The notes under the pieces: generated by a model
Database searches by the model: none
Told to the model about the DNA's origin: nothing
The model's input: only the letters and a program-made list of their open reading frames with translations
In this document: positions 44,138 to 53,076 of the stretch, one piece after another
How positions within the stretch are numbered: the stretch's first letter is position 1
Layout: each line of letters opens with the position of its first letter
From: an uncultured Pelagibacteraceae bacterium
GTDB taxonomy: Bacteria > Pseudomonadota > Alphaproteobacteria > Pelagibacterales > Pelagibacteraceae
Direction: 5' to 3'
DNA length: 64,000 nt
Assembly (NCBI GenBank): GCA_902516465.1
Contig: CABXZD010000001.1
Location: 221,761 to 285,760, forward strand
Position numbers and translations under genes: made by a program

Positions 44138-45568
44138 TTATTTCCATTCAGTAATTGTTTTGACCTCTAAATATTCATGCAAACCCCAATTACCTCCTTC
44201 ACGACCATTACCTGATTGTCTGTATCCACCAAAAGGTGTTCCCGAGTCAGCTGACTTATGATTTACATAAACTATACCAGATCTTAATTTTTTTGAGACT
44301 CTCTTAGCTTTCTCGCTATCCTCAGTTTGTAGATAATTACCAAGACCATATTCTGTATCATTTGTAATTTTAATCGCCTCATCTTCATTCTCAAAAGGTA
44401 TAATTGAAAGCACAGGGCCAAATATTTCTTCTTTTGCAATTCTCATTGAATTTTTAACATCAGTAAAAACTGTGGGTTTTATAAAATATCCTTTTTTAAA
44501 ATTCTGAGGTTTATCAGGACCACCTGCCACTAAAGTGGCTCCCTCATCTATACCGCTTTGGATTAAACTTTGAATTTTATCAAATTGAACTTTTGAAATG
44601 ACAGGGCCAATGTGATCACCAGATTTACTTGCTAAATCTACTTTTATTTTGTTTGCTTCATCTGCTGCTTCCTTAATGGCTCTATCATAAATAGACTTTT
44701 GAACTAACATTCTAGTAGGCGCATCACAAGATTGACCTGAGTTACTCATAATGTTCCTAATTCCATCTCTAACAGCATCAGGATAAGAGTCTTCAAAAAC
44801 GATATTTCCTCCCTTGCCCCCAAGTTCTAAACAAACTCTCTTAATGGTATCAGCAGCATTTTTTGTAATTAGTTTTCCTGCTCTTGTTGAACCAGTGAAA
44901 GAGACCATGTCAATATCAGGATGTTTTGAAAGATCTGTTCCAACTCCCAAGCCATCTCCATTTACTAAATTGAAAACCCCTTTTGGAAAGCCAGATTCAT
45001 GTATCATTTCTGCAAACAACATTCCTGAAAGCGGGGCAATTTCTGATGGTTTTAAGATCATTGTACAACCAGTAGCAAGTGCAGGTATGACCTTTAAAGC
45101 AATTTGATTAATAGGCCAATTCCAAGGCGTTATTAATCCACAAACACCTATCGGCTCATAGATTATGTGATTTACAGAATCTTTACCAAAACCAGGTTCA
45201 AAATTAAATTCTTTTAGTCTTTTTATAAAATCCTCTATATGAGATGCACCTGAGGAAGTTTGGTTTGCTGAGCACCAATCTTTCGGACAACCTAATTCGG
45301 TAGATATAGCATTTGTCATATCATCCCATCTTGAATTATAAATTTCTAATAATTTTTCTAATAATTTAATTCTTTCTTCTTTTGAAGTTTCTTTCCAAGT
45401 ATCAAAAGTTTTATTAGCATATTTTACTGCTAAATCAGTATCGGCAGAACTGCCGAGTGAAATTATTGCACATACTTCCTCAGTTGAGGGGTTTATAACT
45501 TCATAATTATTTTGATTAATTGGGTCTACCCATTCACCGTTAATATAAAATTTTTTCTTATCTAACAT
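44138..45568 (-). CDS. Aldehyde dehydrogenase family protein
   Basis: The 476-residue NAD(P)-dependent enzyme has GLITPWNWPINQ, VSFTGSTRAG, the general base LELGGKGGN, the nucleophile cysteine in NSGQSCDAPTRM and the late EEIFGPVLS motif. It oxidises an aldehyde to the acid; it is not of the CoA-acylating malonate-semialdehyde type as far as I can see. It lies 8 bases after the CoA-transferase gene. The substrate is unknown, with betaine aldehyde or a C3/C4 semialdehyde as possibilities. Confidence 0.9.
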   Translation of the reverse strand: MLDKKKFYINGEWVDPINQNNYEVINPSTEEVCAIISLGSSADTDLAVKYANKTFDTWKETSKEERIKLLEKLLEIYNSRWDDMTNAISTELGCPKDWCSANQTSSGASHIEDFIKRLKEFNFEPGFGKDSVNHIIYEPIGVCGLITPWNWPINQIALKVIPALATGCTMILKPSEIAPLSGMLFAEMIHESGFPKGVFNLVNGDGLGVGTDLSKHPDIDMVSFTGSTRAGKLITKNAADTIKRVCLELGGKGGNIVFEDSYPDAVRDGIRNIMSNSGQSCDAPTRMLVQKSIYDRAIKEAADEANKIKVDLASKSGDHIGPVISKVQFDKIQSLIQSGIDEGATLVAGGPDKPQNFKKGYFIKPTVFTDVKNSMRIAKEEIFGPVLSIIPFENEDEAIKITNDTEYGLGNYLQTEDSEKAKRVSKKLRSGIVYVNHKSADSGTPFGGYRQSGNGREGGNWGLHEYLEVKTITEWK

Positions 45569-45576
45569 TTATTTTT

Positions 45577-46719
45577 TTATTTAAATTCCTTTAATATTTT
45601 ATCCCTATGCTCATCAAGATCTGGAATATCTCCTCTAGTTTTTTCATCTTTATAAGAAGACATCTTAATTGGATTTCCAGCTAATTTAAAATCACCAATT
45701 ACTTTGTGGTAAGCTTTAACAATCATATTTCTAGATTCTACCTGAGGATTCTCAACCGCTTCTTTAATATTAAATATTGGCCCACAGGGAATTTTTTCTT
45801 TTTCCATTATCTTGACCCATTCATTAGTTTCTTTAATCTTTAACTTATCCTCAAGAATCTCCTTTAGCTCGTCCATATTCTTTGCTCTAGATGAATTATC
45901 AGAAAATTTTGAGTCACTATTTATTTCTTGCATATTTAAAATATTACAAAGTTTCTCAAATAATTTATCGTTTCCTGCAGCAATTATAATATGACTATCT
46001 TTAGTTTTAAAGGCCTCGAAAGGAGCAATAGACGGGTGACGTGATCCCATAGGCTTAGGGATTTCATTTTTTGCTAAATACCGAGCGATTGCGTTTTCTA
46101 GAATTGCAATCTGACAATCAAGCATTGAAACATCAATGTACATACCTTTTCCGGTTTTTTGTCTATCATAAAGAGCTGCATTAATTCCTATAGCAGTAAA
46201 TAATCCTGCAGTGATGTCCCCAATAGAAGTACCAACCCTTGTAGGTTCTGAGTTAGGTTGACCAGTAACGCTCATCAAACCACCCATACCTTGTACTACC
46301 ATATCATAGGCAGGTAATTCTTTTAAAGGACCCGTTTGTCCAAATCCTGAAGCTGAAGCATAAATTAATTTAGGAAATTTTTTACTAACTTCTTTCCAAC
46401 CATATCCCCATTTTTCTAAAGTACCCGGCTTGAAATTTTCAACTAATATATCTGCCTTGGCTAAAATTTTGTCAAAAATTTTTTTATCATCAACATCTTT
46501 TAAATTGAGGGCAATACTTTCTTTTCCTCTATTTAAAGACATGAAATATGCTGAGTAATCCTCAACAAATGGCCCAAACTTTCTGGAGTCGTCTCCAATT
46601 TCAGGAGCCTCTATTTTAATTACTCTTGCGCCTAGATCAGAAAGTATCATTGTACAATAAGGACCTACTAATACTCTAGTTAAATCAATAACTAGTAAAT
46701 TTTTTAAAGGTCCATCCAT
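45577..46719 (-). CDS. CaiB/BaiF class III CoA-transferase
   Basis: The 380-residue protein has the N-terminal VIDLTRVLVGPYCTMILSDL, then NRGKESIALNLK, ASGFGQTGP and the catalytic aspartate in GTSIGDITAG (D168, equivalent to formyl-CoA transferase D169). It transfers CoA between carboxylic acids. It is first of a leftward group and divergent from the TRAP transporter, so its acid may be the TRAP substrate. It is a single-domain protein of normal length, not the two-domain DMSP enzyme DddD. Confidence 0.9.
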   Translation of the reverse strand: MDGPLKNLLVIDLTRVLVGPYCTMILSDLGARVIKIEAPEIGDDSRKFGPFVEDYSAYFMSLNRGKESIALNLKDVDDKKIFDKILAKADILVENFKPGTLEKWGYGWKEVSKKFPKLIYASASGFGQTGPLKELPAYDMVVQGMGGLMSVTGQPNSEPTRVGTSIGDITAGLFTAIGINAALYDRQKTGKGMYIDVSMLDCQIAILENAIARYLAKNEIPKPMGSRHPSIAPFEAFKTKDSHIIIAAGNDKLFEKLCNILNMQEINSDSKFSDNSSRAKNMDELKEILEDKLKIKETNEWVKIMEKEKIPCGPIFNIKEAVENPQVESRNMIVKAYHKVIGDFKLAGNPIKMSSYKDEKTRGDIPDLDEHRDKILKEFK

Positions 46720-46750
46720 ATTTTACCGTTTATTTTGTGTTTTTGTCGAC

Positions 46751-46779
46751 TTGACTCTTATTAATAAGTTCATTTTAAT
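46751..46779 (+). promoter_or_regulatory. dctP promoter with a palindromic spacer
   Basis: TTGACT (46751-46756) and TTTAAT (46774-46779) are 17 bases apart, the same boxes and spacing as at tctC. The spacer holds the perfect 12-base palindrome CTTATTAATAAG (46757-46768), directly after the -35 box, a good place for a repressor to bind. Confidence 0.55.
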
Positions 46780-46814
46780 TGAATTAATAAAAATAACAAT
46801 AGAGGGAAATAATA

Positions 46815-47825
46815 ATGTTAAAAAAGATATCTTTATATTTAACTTCATTAGTTTTTGTATTCACTACTATTGGTTCTGCTTACGCTACAACTTTAAAAGC
46901 AAGTCACCAATGGCCAGGTACTCCAAGAGCTGATGGATCATATGACCCACGTCATGAAATGGTTCAAATCATTGCTGACGAGGTTAAAAAAGCAAACGTT
47001 GGAATAGATATAAGAATTTATCCAGCAAAATCTTTATATAAACCCAAAGAACAGTGGAAACCAATGACTACTGGTCAACTGGATATTTCTGCATTCCCAT
47101 TAGCATATGCTTCTAAATTCCACCCAGAATTTGATGCAACGTTAATGCCTGGAACGGTAAAAAATCATGACCATGCATTAAGATTTAATAAAGGTCCTAT
47201 GATGACTGAAATTAAAAAGATCATTAATGATGCAGGTGTTGTTGTTTTATCTGATGCTTGGTTAGGTGGTGGTTTTGCTTCAAAATCAAAATGTATCAAA
47301 AATCCTAGCGATGCAAAAGGTCAAGTTATGAGAGCTGCAGGTAAAGCATTTAACCAAATGTTAGAAGCTGCTGGCGCAGGTATACAAAGTATGCCATCAT
47401 CTGAAATTTACACAGGTTTACAAACTGGTGTATTAACAGGTGCTAATACTAGTTCAGGAAGTTTTGTAAGTTACAAAATTTATGAACAAGTTTCATGTGC
47501 AACTCCTCCAGGAAAATTTGGTTTATGGTTTATGTATGAACCAATTCTGATGTCAAAAAAATCTTTTGATGCCTTAAATTCTAAGCAACAAAATGCATTA
47601 ATGGCTGCTGGAAAAGTTGCAGAAAAATACATGACTGCACAAGTAGAAAACTTAGATAAAAAGTTTGAAGATGCTTATAAAGCTGCAGGTGTAAAATTAG
47701 TATATATGGATGCAAAAGACCATGCTGCATGGGTAGAGATTGCAAAAAAATCTTCTCATAAAGCATTTGCTGATAAAGTTCCAGGTGGTGATAAGCTAAT
47801 GGAAATGGCTTTAGCAGTTAAATAA
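46815..47825 (+). CDS. dctP: TRAP transporter substrate-binding protein DctP
   Basis: The 336-residue periplasmic protein has a signal peptide ending at about residue 24 (SAYA), then LKASHQWPGTPRADG, the conserved binding arginine in GQVMRAAGKAF and SSEIYTGLQTGVLTGA. Typical ligands are C4-dicarboxylates or other organic acids; the true ligand is not known. An AGAGGG Shine-Dalgarno (46801-46806) and a clear promoter precede it. A strong terminator-like hairpin separates it from dctQ. Confidence 0.92.
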   Translation: MLKKISLYLTSLVFVFTTIGSAYATTLKASHQWPGTPRADGSYDPRHEMVQIIADEVKKANVGIDIRIYPAKSLYKPKEQWKPMTTGQLDISAFPLAYASKFHPEFDATLMPGTVKNHDHALRFNKGPMMTEIKKIINDAGVVVLSDAWLGGGFASKSKCIKNPSDAKGQVMRAAGKAFNQMLEAAGAGIQSMPSSEIYTGLQTGVLTGANTSSGSFVSYKIYEQVSCATPPGKFGLWFMYEPILMSKKSFDALNSKQQNALMAAGKVAEKYMTAQVENLDKKFEDAYKAAGVKLVYMDAKDHAAWVEIAKKSSHKAFADKVPGGDKLMEMALAVK

Positions 47826-47839
47826 AATAATATATAAAG

Positions 47840-47875
47840 AACCCCTATTTATTCTTATTAAATAGGGGTTTTTTT
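47840..47875 (+). terminator. Rho-independent terminator between dctP and dctQ
   Basis: AACCCCTATTTA (47840-47851), loop TTCTTAT and TAAATAGGGGTT (47859-47870) form a perfect 12-bp stem followed by seven T (47869-47875). The next base is the A of the dctQ ATG. It should reduce expression of dctQM relative to dctP. Confidence 0.9.
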
Positions 47876-48370
47876 ATGAAAAAAAAGTATCTTCAATTTT
47901 GTGATTTGATAGCTAAAGCTTGTGGTGCTTTCGCAGTATTAGCATTACTCTTATCAATTTTAGTAATTGTTGAGCTTGTTTTTGAAAGATATTTTTTTCA
48001 AAGAGCAATCACATGGCAAACAGAACTTGTCACTATGTTGCTAGTTGCCTCAACTTTTATAGGTAGTGTATACGTTTTAAGTGAAAAAGCTCATGTAAGT
48101 ATGGAGTGGATTTACGATTTTTTATCAAAAAAAAATGTAGTTAGATTAAAAATTTTTACATCTTCTATAAGTTTACTGTTTTTTTTAATTTTATTTTACT
48201 TTGGATTTATAATGGTAGAGGAAGCGTTTACCAAAAATTATTCTACAGGTACTGTATGGGATCCACCACTATGGATACCTTATTCATCAATGATGTTAGG
48301 GGCTTTATTAATGATATTTCAGTATATAGCAGAAATAATAAAATTAACTGATGAAAAGGATTATAATTAA
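47876..48370 (+). CDS. dctQ: TRAP transporter small membrane subunit DctQ
   Basis: The 164-residue protein has four helices and the family pattern around TWQTELVTMLLVASTFIGSV, then VLSEKAHVSMEWIYDFLS. It links DctP to DctM. The ATG follows the U-run of a terminator, so no Shine-Dalgarno is available and it may be translated poorly or by read-through transcripts only. The stop is directly followed by the dctM ATG. Confidence 0.93.
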   Translation: MKKKYLQFCDLIAKACGAFAVLALLLSILVIVELVFERYFFQRAITWQTELVTMLLVASTFIGSVYVLSEKAHVSMEWIYDFLSKKNVVRLKIFTSSISLLFFLILFYFGFIMVEEAFTKNYSTGTVWDPPLWIPYSSMMLGALLMIFQYIAEIIKLTDEKDYN

Positions 48371-49702
48371 ATGGATCCATTGATTATAGCATTAATTGTT
48401 GCAGTTTTTACTTTGTTAGTTCTTTTTTCCGGAATTCCAATCGCTTTTGGTTTAAGTTTTGTTTCAATAGCCTTGCTAGTTTCATTTGAGGGTTTTCAAA
48501 TGCTTGATGTTTTTGCTGAAACATTTTTTGCGGGACTAAACTCTTTTGTTTTACTTTCCATACCGATGTTTATCTTGATGGGAATGGCAGTTGCAAATTC
48601 TCCTGCAGGAAAAGATTTGTATACAGGCTTAGATAGGTGGCTTTGGAGAGTTCCCGGGGGATTGGTTATTTCCAATATTGGTGCTTGCTCTATTTTTGCA
48701 GCTTTAAGCGGATCTAGTCCCGCAACCTGTGCAGCTATTGGAACTATGGGAATACCGGAAATGAGAAAAAGAGGCTATTCTGACCAAATTGCTACCGGCA
48801 CTATAGCAGCTGGAGGTACCTTAGGAGTTTTAATTCCTCCAAGTATAGTTTTAATTGTTTATGGAATAGCAACAGGTACATCGATTGGTAGATTATTTTT
48901 ATGTGGGCTGGTTCCAGGATTTATGTTGGCGGGTATGTTCGCATTATGGGCCCTAATACACAGTTATTTTATTGATAAAGATGCAGCAAAAGCTTTGAGA
49001 AATAGAGTGAAACCAACTTTAAAAGAAAAAATTGAAGTATTACCAAGAATTCTTCCTTTCTTGGCAATTATTGCTGGTGTTTTGTATGTTCTTTATGGAG
49101 GAGTTGCAACACCATCAGAAGCATCTGGTGTAGGAGCATTTCTAGTATTTGTATTAATAGCTGTTGTTTACAAAATTTATCAACCAAAGAAAATTTGGAA
49201 TATTGTTAAAGTTTCAATGAAAGAAAGTGTAATGATAATGTTTATTATTGCTGCCTCTTATCTTTTTGCATTTACTCTTTCACAACTTTATGTAACTCAA
49301 TCTCTAGCTCAAAGTATGGTTGAGTTAAGCTCTAATAAATGGGTAGTATTTATTTTAATTAACATATTTCTTTTAATTGCTGGTTTCTTTTTACCTCCTG
49401 TTGCAGTTATAGTAATGACCTCAGCTATTTTACTTCCGGTGATAACAACTTTAGGATTTGATCCTTATTGGTTTGCAATTGTTTTCACAATTAATATGGA
49501 GATTGGATTAATTACACCTCCAGTTGGATTAAATCTCTATATAATAAAAGGAATTACCCCAGACGTTAGTTTGTCAGAAATCTTGAAAGGATCTATACCA
49601 TTTATGATAATAATGGCTTTAGCTATTGTAATTTTATGTATTTTTCCTGAGATTGTGACATGGCTACCTGATAAAATAATGGGTAAAGACCTTGGATTCT
49701 AA
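48371..49702 (+). CDS. dctM: TRAP transporter large membrane subunit DctM
   Basis: The 443-residue protein is the main TRAP permease with about 12 helices. It has the LLSIPMFILMGMAVANSP start, GGLVISNIGACSIFAALSGS, AGGTLGVLIPPSIVLIVYG and INMEIGLITPPVGLNLYII, the conserved family loops. The next gene, dusA, starts at a TTG inside its last codons (11-base overlap). Confidence 0.95.
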   Translation: MDPLIIALIVAVFTLLVLFSGIPIAFGLSFVSIALLVSFEGFQMLDVFAETFFAGLNSFVLLSIPMFILMGMAVANSPAGKDLYTGLDRWLWRVPGGLVISNIGACSIFAALSGSSPATCAAIGTMGIPEMRKRGYSDQIATGTIAAGGTLGVLIPPSIVLIVYGIATGTSIGRLFLCGLVPGFMLAGMFALWALIHSYFIDKDAAKALRNRVKPTLKEKIEVLPRILPFLAIIAGVLYVLYGGVATPSEASGVGAFLVFVLIAVVYKIYQPKKIWNIVKVSMKESVMIMFIIAASYLFAFTLSQLYVTQSLAQSMVELSSNKWVVFILINIFLLIAGFFLPPVAVIVMTSAILLPVITTLGFDPYWFAIVFTINMEIGLITPPVGLNLYIIKGITPDVSLSEILKGSIPFMIIMALAIVILCIFPEIVTWLPDKIMGKDLGF

Positions 49703-50696
49703 AAAAAAAATAAATAGAAAAATTTCAGTTGCTCCTATGATGGACTGCACTGATAGACATGATCGTTTCTTTTTAAGACTTATGAGTAAAAATGTAATGC
49801 TTTATTCTGAGATGGTAGCTACTAAATCTGCTATCCATGGAGATAGAAAAAAAATTTTATCTTATAGTCCAGAAGAAAAACCCTTAGCTTTACAAGTAGG
49901 GGGGTCAGATAAAAACGAACTAGCAGAAGTTGCTAAAATTGCAGAGGACATGGGATATGATGAGATTAATATCAATCTAGGTTGTCCAAGTAAAAAAGTT
50001 CAAAAAAATATGTTTGGAGCATGTTTAATGAAAGAGCCAGATTTAGTAGCTGAGTGCATTAATTCAATGGTAAATGCATGCAAAATACCTGTCACAGCTA
50101 AAACTAGAATTGGTTTTGATGATACTGAAGAATTTGATTATCTAAATAATTTTATTAATAAGATGCGAGATGCCGGATCAAGAACTTTTATTTTGCACGC
50201 AAGAAAGGCTATGCTCTCTGGTTTATCTCCTAAACAAAACTTAAATATTCCTAAATTAAATTATGATATGGTTTACGATATCAAGAGAGAAAATCCAGAT
50301 TTAGAAATAATTATTAATGGAGGAATAACTAAAATTGATGAAATTAATAATCATTTAAATTTTTGTGATGGGGTAATGATAGGTAGATCAATTTATCAAA
50401 ATCCTTACTCTTTAATAGAAATAGAAAAAGAAGTATTTAAAACATTAGTTAGTCCCACAAGAGAACAGGTTGTAGAACAACTTTTAGAATATCTTGATAG
50501 AGAAGTTAAATTAGGAACAAAGGTTAATCATATTATGAGACATACCGTTGGACTTTATCACGGTCAAATCGGATCAAAAGACTGGAAAAGATATTTGAGT
50601 GATAACATGATGGCGAAAGACTCCGATTTTCAAAAAGCAAAACATATTATGACAATTGTTCAAAATAATGAAAAAGCTAACCAAGCTAACTCTTAA
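49692..50696 (+). CDS. dusA: tRNA-dihydrouridine synthase DusA
   Basis: The 334-residue flavin enzyme has SVAPMMDCTDRHDRFFLRLM, the catalytic cysteine in NINLGCPSKKVQ with MKEP, then KTRIGFDD and RKAMLSGLSPKQNL. The C-terminal RHTVGLYHGQ and GSKDWKRYLSD are typical of DusA. It reduces uridines in tRNA D-loops. The start is TTG at 49692, inside dctM; the first ATG (in VAPMMD) would remove the FMN-binding strand. Linked to transport genes by overlap only. Confidence 0.95.
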   Translation: MDSKKKINRKISVAPMMDCTDRHDRFFLRLMSKNVMLYSEMVATKSAIHGDRKKILSYSPEEKPLALQVGGSDKNELAEVAKIAEDMGYDEININLGCPSKKVQKNMFGACLMKEPDLVAECINSMVNACKIPVTAKTRIGFDDTEEFDYLNNFINKMRDAGSRTFILHARKAMLSGLSPKQNLNIPKLNYDMVYDIKRENPDLEIIINGGITKIDEINNHLNFCDGVMIGRSIYQNPYSLIEIEKEVFKTLVSPTREQVVEQLLEYLDREVKLGTKVNHIMRHTVGLYHGQIGSKDWKRYLSDNMMAKDSDFQKAKHIMTIVQNNEKANQANS

Positions 50697-51532
50697 TGGA
50701 AATATTAAACTCATCTGATTTAATAAACTTATTAATTGTTCTTTCATCTGCTGCGGCAGTAGCAGGTTTTATGGCAGGATTATTAGGAGTAGGAGGTGGA
50801 ATTATAATGGTACCAGCTTTGTATTATGCTTTTACTGTTTTGGATTTTGATATTGTAACACGTATGCATTTATCTGTTGGAACATCTTTGGCAATTATTA
50901 TTCCAACATCCATTATTTCAACTAAAACACATATGGAATATGATGCTGTTGATTTCAAAATGGTGAAATCATTTGGTTTTTTTATTCTTTTAGGTGTTAT
51001 AGCTGGAACTTTTTTAGCAGTGAGTTTAAAAACACCTGCTTTAGTTTTATTCTTTTCAATATTTGCGTTTGTTGTTGGATTATTTTTTATTTTTGTCAGA
51101 GAAAAACTTATGGAAAATCCAAAAAAAATTTCTGATTTTGTAAAAAATATTTCCGGAATCATTATTGGATTCATTTCGATTCCTCTTGGTATTGGAGGTG
51201 GTTCTCTTATGGTTCCATTTATGAGAACTTTTGGATATGATATTAGAAAATCAATAGGAACTGCTGCAGCTGTAGGTTTCTTGATTGCTTTAAGTGGAAC
51301 AATCACCATGATAACTGGAGGCAAAATAATAAATAACATTAACACTCCTTTTAGTATTGGTTATATTAATTTGTTAGGTTTTATAGTATTTGTTCCTGTG
51401 ACGACGATTATGGCTAGAATTGGTGCAAAAGCAGTGTATAAAATCGACAAAAAATTATTAAGTAAGATATTTGGAACTTTTTTAGTTTTAGTTTCAATTA
51501 GATCTTTTTTTGAGTATTTATCAATTAATTAA
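50696..51532 (+). CDS. TauE/SafE-family membrane exporter
   Basis: The 278-residue protein has about eight helices and the two glycine-rich family repeats: GFMAGLLGVGGGIIMVPALY and ISIPLGIGGGSLMVPFMRTF. The family exports sulfite, sulfoacetate or organic acids, and here the substrate is unknown. The ATG overlaps the dusA stop by 1 base (TAATG) and a malonyl-CoA decarboxylase gene follows after 29 bases. Confidence 0.88.
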   Translation: MEILNSSDLINLLIVLSSAAAVAGFMAGLLGVGGGIIMVPALYYAFTVLDFDIVTRMHLSVGTSLAIIIPTSIISTKTHMEYDAVDFKMVKSFGFFILLGVIAGTFLAVSLKTPALVLFFSIFAFVVGLFFIFVREKLMENPKKISDFVKNISGIIIGFISIPLGIGGGSLMVPFMRTFGYDIRKSIGTAAAVGFLIALSGTITMITGGKIINNINTPFSIGYINLLGFIVFVPVTTIMARIGAKAVYKIDKKLLSKIFGTFLVLVSIRSFFEYLSIN

Positions 51533-51561
51533 TAATTATGAATTATTTTTAATTTAATTTT

Positions 51562-52866
51562 ATGTTTAATTTAAAAGAAATTATTTCATCGATTGCTGAC
51601 GTAGGTCAAAAATTATTTAAAAAAAGTGTAGTTAAAAAAAATGATTTAGACTCAATTATTTCATTATGTGATGATCTAATTTCAAATAAAGGAGCAGCAT
51701 TTGGCATTACAGTTGCAAGAGATATAACTGATTTATATCAAACATTAAGCCCTGAAAAAAAACTTTTATTTTTTAAAAAAATTAATGAAAAATTCAGACC
51801 CAATCACACCAAAGTTAATGATGCAATAGAAATTTATAAAAGAGAACAGAACGACAAAAATCTTTTTAAACTGTTTGTTACATCTGAGGGACAAAGAAGG
51901 GAATTGTTTAGAAGAATGAATATGTCGCCTAATGGTATTTCGACTATTGTTTCTCTTAGAGAGGATCTTCTCAAAATTCTAAATGAGAATAGAGAATTAA
52001 AACCATTAGATAATGATTTAAGAGAATTATTTAAGTCTTGGTTTAACCCTGGCTTTCTTAAACTTGCAAAGATTACTTGGGATACCAAGGCAGCAGTTTT
52101 AGAAAAAATTATCAAATATGAAAGGGTTCACGCAATAAAAGACATGAATGAACTTAAAAGAAGACTGGGAGAAGATAGAAGATTTTTCTCTTACTTTCAC
52201 CCAGCTCTTGAGGATGAGCCTATAATATTTGTTCAAGTAGCTCTAACTAATGGTTTAGGAAAATCTATTCAAGAAATAATGAAACCTAGGACTGGTGGGG
52301 AAAAAAAATATGATACAGCAACTTTTTATTCTATAAGTAATTGTCAGGAAGGACTCTCTAGAGTGACACTTGGAAATTTTTTAATTAAACGAGTTGTTTA
52401 TGAAATCCAAGAAGAATTACCAAATATAAAAAATTTTGGGACTCTTTCACCAATTCCTGGTTTTAGAGATTGGTTTACAACTTTAGATGAAAGTATAATT
52501 CAAAATATATTAGGGAAAATTCCTTACAATAGTATTTCTTTTTTAAAATCAGCGAGTTTAAAAGTTGGTGATGGTCGGATTGCATCAAATAAAAATGTAA
52601 TTCTTAAATTAGTAGCTCATTACTTAATGAATGAAAAAAACAAAAAAGGTCTTCCTATTAATGACGTTTGTAGATTTCATTTAGGTAATGGTGCAATTAT
52701 TGATGACATCAATATAAATGCAAATGTTTCTGAAGTTGGATTTAACAGATCTTTTGGAGTGATGGTAAATTATTTGTATGAGTTAAGTAATATAGAAAAA
52801 AATCATGAAGAATATATTAATAATAAATCTGTAATTATTTCGGATAAGCTTAAAAAAGTTATATAG
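51562..52866 (+). CDS. Malonyl-CoA decarboxylase
   Basis: The 434-residue protein has the GNAT-like C-terminal catalytic domain of MCD: FSYFHPALEDEPIIFVQVAL, the catalytic region TATFYSISNCQEGLSRVTLG and the substrate loop FGTLSPIPGFRDWF, with HYLMNEKNKKGLPINDVCRF near the end. It decarboxylates malonyl-CoA to acetyl-CoA. With a TRAP transporter two genes upstream and a CoA-transferase divergently beyond it, a malonate-use module is possible. The N-terminal helical half (residues 1-150) matches the MCD fold. Confidence 0.93.
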   Translation: MFNLKEIISSIADVGQKLFKKSVVKKNDLDSIISLCDDLISNKGAAFGITVARDITDLYQTLSPEKKLLFFKKINEKFRPNHTKVNDAIEIYKREQNDKNLFKLFVTSEGQRRELFRRMNMSPNGISTIVSLREDLLKILNENRELKPLDNDLRELFKSWFNPGFLKLAKITWDTKAAVLEKIIKYERVHAIKDMNELKRRLGEDRRFFSYFHPALEDEPIIFVQVALTNGLGKSIQEIMKPRTGGEKKYDTATFYSISNCQEGLSRVTLGNFLIKRVVYEIQEELPNIKNFGTLSPIPGFRDWFTTLDESIIQNILGKIPYNSISFLKSASLKVGDGRIASNKNVILKLVAHYLMNEKNKKGLPINDVCRFHLGNGAIIDDININANVSEVGFNRSFGVMVNYLYELSNIEKNHEEYINNKSVIISDKLKKVI

Positions 52867-52871
52867 AACTT

Positions 52872-53072
52872 CTAATTTGTTCCCCATTTAATTTTGTTCC
52901 AAATTCTTTCGTGAAAGTAATAGAAAAAAAGTGGGATAATGGATCCTACTCCCAATATACCTGCCCCAGTGAAAGTACCCGTATAAATATAGCCAAAAAT
53001 TACCCAGTAAACGAATATGAAAAATCTCCATGAAAAAGTTTTAGCTATTGATCTAACTTTTTTATCTGCCAT
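52872..53072 (-). CDS. DUF2061-family small membrane protein
   Basis: I choose ATG 53072, giving 66 residues (MADKKVRSIAKTFSWRFF...), over an upstream TTG at 53087 that lies inside a terminator stem. It has two hydrophobic segments (VYWVIFGYIYTGTFTGAGIL and SIIPLFFYYFHERIW) and the KVRSIAKTFSWR start seen in DUF2061 proteins. The function is unknown. The ATG directly follows the T-run of the terminator, so no ribosome site precedes it. Confidence 0.75.
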   Translation of the reverse strand: MADKKVRSIAKTFSWRFFIFVYWVIFGYIYTGTFTGAGILGVGSIIPLFFYYFHERIWNKIKWGTN

Positions 53073-53076
53073 AAAA

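Noticed and set aside
45577..46719. DMSP CoA-transferase/lyase DddD
   Set aside because: DddD is about twice as long with two CoA-transferase parts; this is a single-domain protein of ordinary length.
50824..51345. Minus-strand frame of 173 codons inside the TauE-type gene
   Set aside because: It is an antisense frame with no motifs, fully inside a clear gene; the same applies to the other overlapped frames.
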